DNA of 64,000 nt, taken from NCBI GenBank assembly GCA_016791425.1, contig JAEUMQ010000004.1:1-64000 (forward strand), given 5' to 3'. Below are positions 59,660 to 64,000 of this stretch, piece by piece. Positions within the stretch are counted from its first letter, which is position 1. Each line of letters starts with the position of its first letter. The notes beneath the pieces were generated by a model. The model was not told the DNA's origin and did no database searches. It worked only from the letters and a program-made list of their open reading frames with translations. This stretch comes from Hyphomonadaceae bacterium (GTDB taxonomy: Bacteria > Pseudomonadota > Alphaproteobacteria > Caulobacterales > Aquidulcibacteraceae). The translations under genes were made by a program, and so were the position numbers.

Positions 59660-59986
59660 ATGGCGGCGCAGGCGCACGGGAGCGGCCACGGTGGCGGCGG
59701 CGAAGGCGGGATGGACATCACCGAACAGCGGCAGATGTTCCATGGATTTCTGATGACGTCGGTGTGGGGCTCGGGCCTGATCGCGCAAGCGGTAGCGCTT
59801 TTGACCCTGGCCTTCGCGATCGGCGCGGGCTGGTGGGCCGGCTTGGCGGCCTTCGTGGCGATCGGCTTGGCGATCGGCCTCGCGTTCAAGCTGCGCGTGT
59901 CCTATTGGGCGACGCAGATCGTGCTGATCGTGCTCCTCGTCCTCGGCGGACTCATCGTGCCGGCGGTTGCCGGCCTGGTCGGCTGA
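59660..59986 (+). CDS. aa3-type oxidase subunit IV-like membrane protein
   Basis: The 108-residue protein has a His/Gly-rich start, MDITEQRQMFHGFLMTSVWGS (the subunit IV motif) and three hydrophobic segments. Such genes commonly precede transhydrogenase genes in alphaproteobacteria. The stop overlaps the pntAA start (TGATG). Confidence 0.75.
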   Translation: MAAQAHGSGHGGGGEGGMDITEQRQMFHGFLMTSVWGSGLIAQAVALLTLAFAIGAGWWAGLAAFVAIGLAIGLAFKLRVSYWATQIVLIVLLVLGGLIVPAVAGLVG

Positions 59987-61125
59987 TGCGCATCGCCGTC
60001 TTGAAGGAGCGCGCGCCGGGGGAGACCCGCGTCGCCGCGACGCCGGAGACGGTGAAGAAGATCATCGCCCTTGGGCATGCGGTCGTCGTGGAGACGGGCG
60101 CCGGGCTGGCCTCCAGCGCGCCGGACGACCTTTACAAGGTCGCGGGCGCCGAGATTGCCGGCGCCGCCGATGCGATTAAGGGCGCCGACCTCGTCTTCAA
60201 GGTGCGTCGTCCGACCACGGACGAATTGGCTGCAATGAAGCCGGGCGCGGGACTTGCCGCGATCCTCGAGCCCTACGGCGACAAGGCGCTGGTGGAGGGC
60301 TACGCCAAGGCCAAGGTCGATGCGCTGGCGATGGAATTCGTGCCGCGCATCACGCGCGCGCAATCTATGGACGCGCTTTCGAGCCAATCGAACCTCGCCG
60401 GCTATCGCGCCGTGATCGAGGCCGCCGAGCTTTATGGCCGCGCCTTCCCGATGATGATGACGGCGGCAGGCACGGTGGCGCCGGCGAAAGTGTTCATCAT
60501 GGGCGCCGGCGTCGCCGGGCTGCAGGCGATCGCGACGGCGCGGCGCTTGGGCGGTGTCGTGAGCGCGACTGATGTGCGCCCGGCGGCGAAGGAGCAGGTG
60601 GCCTCGTTGGGCGCGAAATTCATCGCCGTCGAAGACGAGGAGTTCAAGGCCGCCGAGACCGCCGCAGGTTACGCCAAGCCGATGAGCGCGGAATACCAGG
60701 CCAAGCAGGCGGCGCTGGTCGCCGAGCATATCCTCAAGCAGGACGTGGTGATCACCACGGCCCTCATTCCCGGCCGCCCCGCGCCCGTGCTGGTGACCGA
60801 GGCGATGGCGCGCTCGATGCGCCCGGGCTCCGTGATCGTCGATCTCGCCGTGGCGCAGGGCGGCAATTGCCCGCTCTCCAAGGCCGATGAGCTCGTCGAG
60901 ATCGGCGGCGTGAAGATCATGGGTTTCTCGAACCTGCCTGCGCGCCTGCCGGCGGATTCCTCCGCCCTCTACGCGAAGAACCTCCTGGCGCTGCTTCCTC
61001 TGCTCACGGACAAGGAATCGAAGGCCTATGCGCCGGCTTGGGACGACGAGATCGTCAAGGGCGCGATGCTGACCAAGGGCGGCGCGGTGGTGCATCCATC
61101 CTTCGCGCCCGCAAGCGCCGCGTGA
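59986..61125 (+). CDS. pntAA: NAD(P) transhydrogenase alpha subunit, part 1
   Basis: The 379-residue protein is the NAD-binding domain I of proton-translocating transhydrogenase: LKERAPGETRVAATPE, the RAQSMDALSSQSNLAGYRAV segment and the Rossmann motif FIMGAGVAGLQAIATAR. It exchanges hydride between NADH and NADP with proton movement. The remaining subunits are at 62259 and 63277. Confidence 0.95.
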   Translation: MRIAVLKERAPGETRVAATPETVKKIIALGHAVVVETGAGLASSAPDDLYKVAGAEIAGAADAIKGADLVFKVRRPTTDELAAMKPGAGLAAILEPYGDKALVEGYAKAKVDALAMEFVPRITRAQSMDALSSQSNLAGYRAVIEAAELYGRAFPMMMTAAGTVAPAKVFIMGAGVAGLQAIATARRLGGVVSATDVRPAAKEQVASLGAKFIAVEDEEFKAAETAAGYAKPMSAEYQAKQAALVAEHILKQDVVITTALIPGRPAPVLVTEAMARSMRPGSVIVDLAVAQGGNCPLSKADELVEIGGVKIMGFSNLPARLPADSSALYAKNLLALLPLLTDKESKAYAPAWDDEIVKGAMLTKGGAVVHPSFAPASAA

Positions 61126-61499
61126 GCGTCAACGACGATGTGTTCGCCGAGCGCTGGTACGCGGCGTGGAACGCCCACGACCTCGACGCGATCATGGAAT
61201 TCTACGCCGACGACGTCGAATTCTCCTCGCCCTGTATCGCGGCGCTGGGCCTGGTTGAAAGCGGTGTGATCGTCGGCAAGCCGATGCTGCGGGCTTACCT
61301 CGAGCTGGCGCTCGCACGGGCGCGTGATCTCCGCTTCGTGCCGGAAAGCGTGTGCGTCGGCGCGCGCGGCCACACGCTCATCTATCGCAATCATCGCGGC
61401 GAACGCGCGGCCGAGCATCATCAGCTCGACGCGGCCGGGCGCATCGTGCGCGCCGAAGCGACCTACGAAGCCACCGGCTCGACGGTCCTGAAGAGCTGA
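61122..61499 (+). CDS. SnoaL/NTF2-like protein
   Basis: The 125-residue protein has the SnoaL pattern WYAAWNAHDLDAIMEFYADDVEFSSP. It may be an enzyme or binding protein with a small hydrophobic pocket. GTG overlaps the pntAA stop (GTGA), so it is embedded in the transhydrogenase operon. Confidence 0.78.
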   Translation: MSVNDDVFAERWYAAWNAHDLDAIMEFYADDVEFSSPCIAALGLVESGVIVGKPMLRAYLELALARARDLRFVPESVCVGARGHTLIYRNHRGERAAEHHQLDAAGRIVRAEATYEATGSTVLKS

Positions 61500-61502
61500 G
61501 CG

Positions 61503-62180
61503 ATGAAGGAAAGCCATTCCGCACTGCTCGACGACGCGCTGGTCGCCTATGTTGAGCGCGCGCCGGACGATTGCGCCTCGCTCTCCGAGATGGACGGCAT
61601 GCTCGCCGCGGTCGCGATCGGCCCGGAGGACATCCCGGACGAGGAATGGCTCGCGCTGATGTGGGGCGACTCGGCCCCGGTCTTCCGCGACGGTGTGGAG
61701 CGCGCCGCAGTCACCGGCGCGCTCATCGCCCGCAAGCACGAGATCATCCGTGAGCTGAGCAACAAGCCATCGACCTACGCGCCTTTCCTGTGGCGGCCGG
61801 AGGAGGAGGGCGAGGCGCCCGACGCGAGCGATTGGGCGTACGGCTTCATGGTGGGCGTCGGAATGCGCTTGCCGGTGTGGGAGAAATTCCTCCACTCCGA
61901 AGATGGCGACGGCGCGATGGCGCCGATCTACATGTTTCTGCCCGAGGAGAACGAGGATCTCGACGGACTTGCGCCCGAAGAGCTCGCCGACGTGCTTTCC
62001 GAAGCCGCCGAGCTCCTGCCGGTGAGCGTCGTGTTCATCCACGAGCACTTCCGGCGCAAGCGCATGGGCCGCGCCGTCCGGGCCGAGGCGGCCGCGCGGC
62101 CCGCGCCGCCGGAGCGGAACGATCCGTGCCCGTGCGGCTCGGGCGCGAAATACAAGAAGTGCTGCGGCGCGGCGGCCTAG
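61503..62180 (+). CDS. UPF0149/YecA-like protein with SEC-C motif
   Basis: The 225-residue protein has a YecA/YgfB-type helical domain (LSEMDGMLAAVAIGPEDI, WAYGFMVGV) and a C-terminal zinc-binding SEC-C motif (PCPCGSGAKYKKCCG). The family is linked to protein quality control or secretion. It starts 4 bases after the SnoaL-like gene. Confidence 0.8.
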   Translation: MKESHSALLDDALVAYVERAPDDCASLSEMDGMLAAVAIGPEDIPDEEWLALMWGDSAPVFRDGVERAAVTGALIARKHEIIRELSNKPSTYAPFLWRPEEEGEAPDASDWAYGFMVGVGMRLPVWEKFLHSEDGDGAMAPIYMFLPEENEDLDGLAPEELADVLSEAAELLPVSVVFIHEHFRRKRMGRAVRAEAAARPAPPERNDPCPCGSGAKYKKCCGAAA

Positions 62181-62258
62181 GAACTGGGCGCTCGCCCATT
62201 GCTTCAGGGCCGGTTCGCCGCTTATCTCCCGGCCGGAAACGACAGCAGGAGCGCGTGC

Positions 62259-62567
62259 ATGGAAGCGGTCGATCCCTTCATCTTCTATCTCGCCATTTTC
62301 GTGCTGGCGATTTTCGTCGGCTATTACGTCGTCTGGTCGGTCACGCCTGCGCTGCACACCCCCCTCATGTCGGTGACCAACGCGATCTCCTCAGTGATTG
62401 TGGTCGGCGCGCTGATCGCGGCCGCGGCTGACGCCGGCGCTGCAGGCGGCTGGGTCGCCAAGGGCGCGGGCGCGTTTGCTGCGGGCTTGGCGGCCGTCAA
62501 CATCTTCGGCGGGTTCCTTGTCACCCAGCGCATGCTGGCGATGTACAAGAAGAAGGAAAAGAAGTGA
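62259..62567 (+). CDS. pntAB: NAD(P) transhydrogenase alpha subunit, part 2
   Basis: The 102-residue protein has three to four membrane helices and the [20 protein letters not shown] signature of the PntA membrane domain. It forms the proton channel with PntB. AGGAG precedes the ATG. Confidence 0.92.
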   Translation: MEAVDPFIFYLAIFVLAIFVGYYVVWSVTPALHTPLMSVTNAISSVIVVGALIAAAADAGAAGGWVAKGAGAFAAGLAAVNIFGGFLVTQRMLAMYKKKEKK

Positions 62568-62598
62568 TCCGCGCTCCCGGCGCCATCGGGGACGGCGC

Positions 62599-63240
62599 AT
62601 GAGCCAGTCGGAATGGATCGCGCTTCTCGAGGCGTTCCTGGAGAACCGCTTGAGCGCCGAGGCGTTCGAGCGGCGTTTCCTTGAGGCGTGGCGCGCGCAG
62701 CGCGACGCGGTGGTAGAGCCGTTTCCGCCGGCGATCGACACGCTCTTCTATGTCGTGGAGGCGTTCTCCACCGAGCAGACCAACCGCAATTCCTACGACG
62801 CCGACGAAACCGAATTGCGCCAGGCCGCGCGCACCGCGCTGCGCGAATTGCGTGAGGCCGCCGGCGCCCAAACCGCGGCGCCGACCCGCACTTATGATCG
62901 CGCCCGCGCCCGCGAGGACGTGCGCCGCTTCAGCATCGAGGTGCGCCGCATCGCCGGCTTCGGCTGCGTGATCGCGCTCGCCTGGCTCGCAGTCACGGTG
63001 CTGCAGATCTATTACGTCAGCGAGTTCATCCAGCGCGAGCTGCACTGGGGCGCCTGGCCGTCCTCGATTGTCGGCTTCGTGCTCGCCTTCGTGCCGGTGG
63101 TCGGCAACGTGCTGGCCTTCTTCGGCGCGACAGGCGCCGCGAACCCATGGCCGGCCTGGCTCGCCGCGCTCGTCTTCTTCGCAGCGCCGGCTTTGGCGCT
63201 CTTTTCCGGCTGGCGGCGCTTCAGCGCTTGGCGGCGCTAG
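62599..63240 (+). CDS. Hypothetical membrane protein inside the pnt operon
   Basis: The 213-residue protein has a soluble N-terminal domain of about 115 residues (LLEAFLENRLSAEAFERRFLEAW, similar in style to self-immunity proteins), then three membrane helices. I do not recognise a named family for the whole protein. It separates pntAB and pntB. Confidence 0.65.
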   Translation: MSQSEWIALLEAFLENRLSAEAFERRFLEAWRAQRDAVVEPFPPAIDTLFYVVEAFSTEQTNRNSYDADETELRQAARTALRELREAAGAQTAAPTRTYDRARAREDVRRFSIEVRRIAGFGCVIALAWLAVTVLQIYYVSEFIQRELHWGAWPSSIVGFVLAFVPVVGNVLAFFGATGAANPWPAWLAALVFFAAPALALFSGWRRFSAWRR

Positions 63241-63276
63241 ATCTTCGGCGATAACGCTTTCGATGGGTGGGAATAG

Positions 63277-64000
63277 ATGACCATGCCGGTACTCGACGCG
63301 AGCCTTGCGGCCGCGCTTTATCTCGTCTCGGGCGTGCTCTTCATCCTGGCGCTGCGCGGCCTCTCCAGCCCGGAAACCAGCCGCCAGGGCAACAATTTCG
63401 GCATGCTCGGCATGGCGATCGCGGTCGGCGTGACGCTTTGGCTGGTGGCGCCGGACGAGCAGACCTTCATGCTCATCGGCGGCGGCGTTCTGGTCGGCGG
63501 CGTGATCGGCGCAATCACCGCCCGCTCCATCAAGATGACGGCCATGCCGCAACTCGTCGCCGCGTTCCACTCGCTTGTCGGCCTGGCGGCGGTCGCGGTG
63601 GCCGCGGCCGCGCTTTACGCGCCGGTGGGCTTTCACATCGACGACGGCGCGGGCGGCGTGCGCATGCAGAGCCTGATCGAGCTCTCGCTCGGCACGGCGA
63701 TCGGCGCGATCACGTTCTCCGGCTCCGTGATCGCGTTCGCCAAGCTGAACGGCAACATGTCCGGCGCGCCGATCCTGCTGCCCGCGCGGCACCTGATCAA
63801 TATCGCGCTCGCTGTGGGCATGGTCGCGCTCGTCGTGCTGCTGATTCAGACCGGCGGCCACGACAAGAATTTGTTCTGGATACTGACGGTGACGGCGCTG
63901 GTGTTCGGGCTTCTGCTGATCATCCCGATCGGCGGCGCCGACATGCCGGTCGTCGTCTCGATGCTCAATTCCTATTCCGGTTGGGCCGCCGCCGCGCTCG
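63277..64000 (+). CDS. pntB: NAD(P) transhydrogenase beta subunit (partial)
   Basis: The first 241 residues show the PntB membrane domain: ALYLVSGVLFILALRGLSSPETSRQGN, ITFSGSVIAFAKLNG and the GADMPVVVSMLNSYSGWAAAA segment that leads to the NADP-binding domain. The gene continues past the end of the window. GGTGGGA precedes the ATG. Confidence 0.95.
   Translation, partial: MTMPVLDASLAAALYLVSGVLFILALRGLSSPETSRQGNNFGMLGMAIAVGVTLWLVAPDEQTFMLIGGGVLVGGVIGAITARSIKMTAMPQLVAAFHSLVGLAAVAVAAAALYAPVGFHIDDGAGGVRMQSLIELSLGTAIGAITFSGSVIAFAKLNGNMSGAPILLPARHLINIALAVGMVALVVLLIQTGGHDKNLFWILTVTALVFGLLLIIPIGGADMPVVVSMLNSYSGWAAAAL

Noticed and set aside
62521-63861. Minus-strand 446-residue frame over the pnt genes
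   Set aside because: His/Arg/Asp-rich shadow translation; pntB and the neighbouring gene on the plus strand have recognisable membrane patterns.

Overview
The window is high-GC DNA, most likely from an alphaproteobacterium. Supporting signs are a split NAD(P) transhydrogenase (pntAA/pntAB/pntB) preceded by an aa3-oxidase subunit-IV-like gene, a TonB-receptor N-terminus ending in a typical TonB box, and a luxI-phyH pair of the kind I recall from sphingomonads. A Caulobacterales, Hyphomonad or sphingomonad relative fits, but I cannot name a genus. No rRNA, tRNA or CRISPR array was recognised.

Layout. (1) 0.3-21.1 kb is accessory DNA. It begins with an enolase-superfamily dehydratase and a frameshifted TPR-CHAT protease-like gene. 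Next is a quorum-sensing block on the minus strand (luxR, luxI, a phytanoyl-CoA-dioxygenase-like gene and a small ORF). Then come small cargo genes (nuclease, DUF3761, LigD-type ligase, paired zinc-ribbon membrane proteins, XRE regulators, a methyltransferase-like protein with an altered catalytic motif). The block ends in a replication/integration module: DUF3987, prim-pol, HTH, hypothetical, P4-type integrase. This part carries several unexplained DNA signals: three copies of a 16-bp palindrome, 8-bp-phased iterons next to the DUF3987 gene, and a conserved hairpin leader before both zinc-ribbon genes. The right end of the element is near 21.1 kb; the left end is not recognisable and may lie outside the window.

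(2) 21.2-46.0 kb is dominated by an aromatic-acid catabolic region. It holds an ABC importer, two Rieske oxygenases of the phthalate-dioxygenase type, a reductase and a separate ferredoxin, a Gfo/Idh/MocA dehydrogenase next to a 4,5-dihydroxyphthalate-decarboxylase-like gene, a carboxylesterase, a cupin, a tautomerase, two MFS transporters and four regulators (one GntR/UTRA, two GntR/FCD, one MarR). The likely logic is ester hydrolysis, uptake, ring dihydroxylation, dehydrogenation and decarboxylation. Two architectures stand out: a Tat-exported ThDP enzyme coupled to a c-type cytochrome and preceded by a truncated TonB-receptor leader, and a mirror-image duplication of a DoxX / tiny membrane protein / GntR cassette.

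(3) 46.1-64.0 kb is more housekeeping in character: msrA, a YgiD-like dioxygenase, pcm, chromate resistance, lepA and the transhydrogenase operon. Two unusual systems sit inside it. One is a HEPN-motif protein plus Zeta-like kinase translationally coupled to lepA. The other is a three-gene membrane cluster in which two paralogous four-TM coiled-coil proteins flank a secreted vWA-like protein. The latter is my best candidate for an undescribed system.
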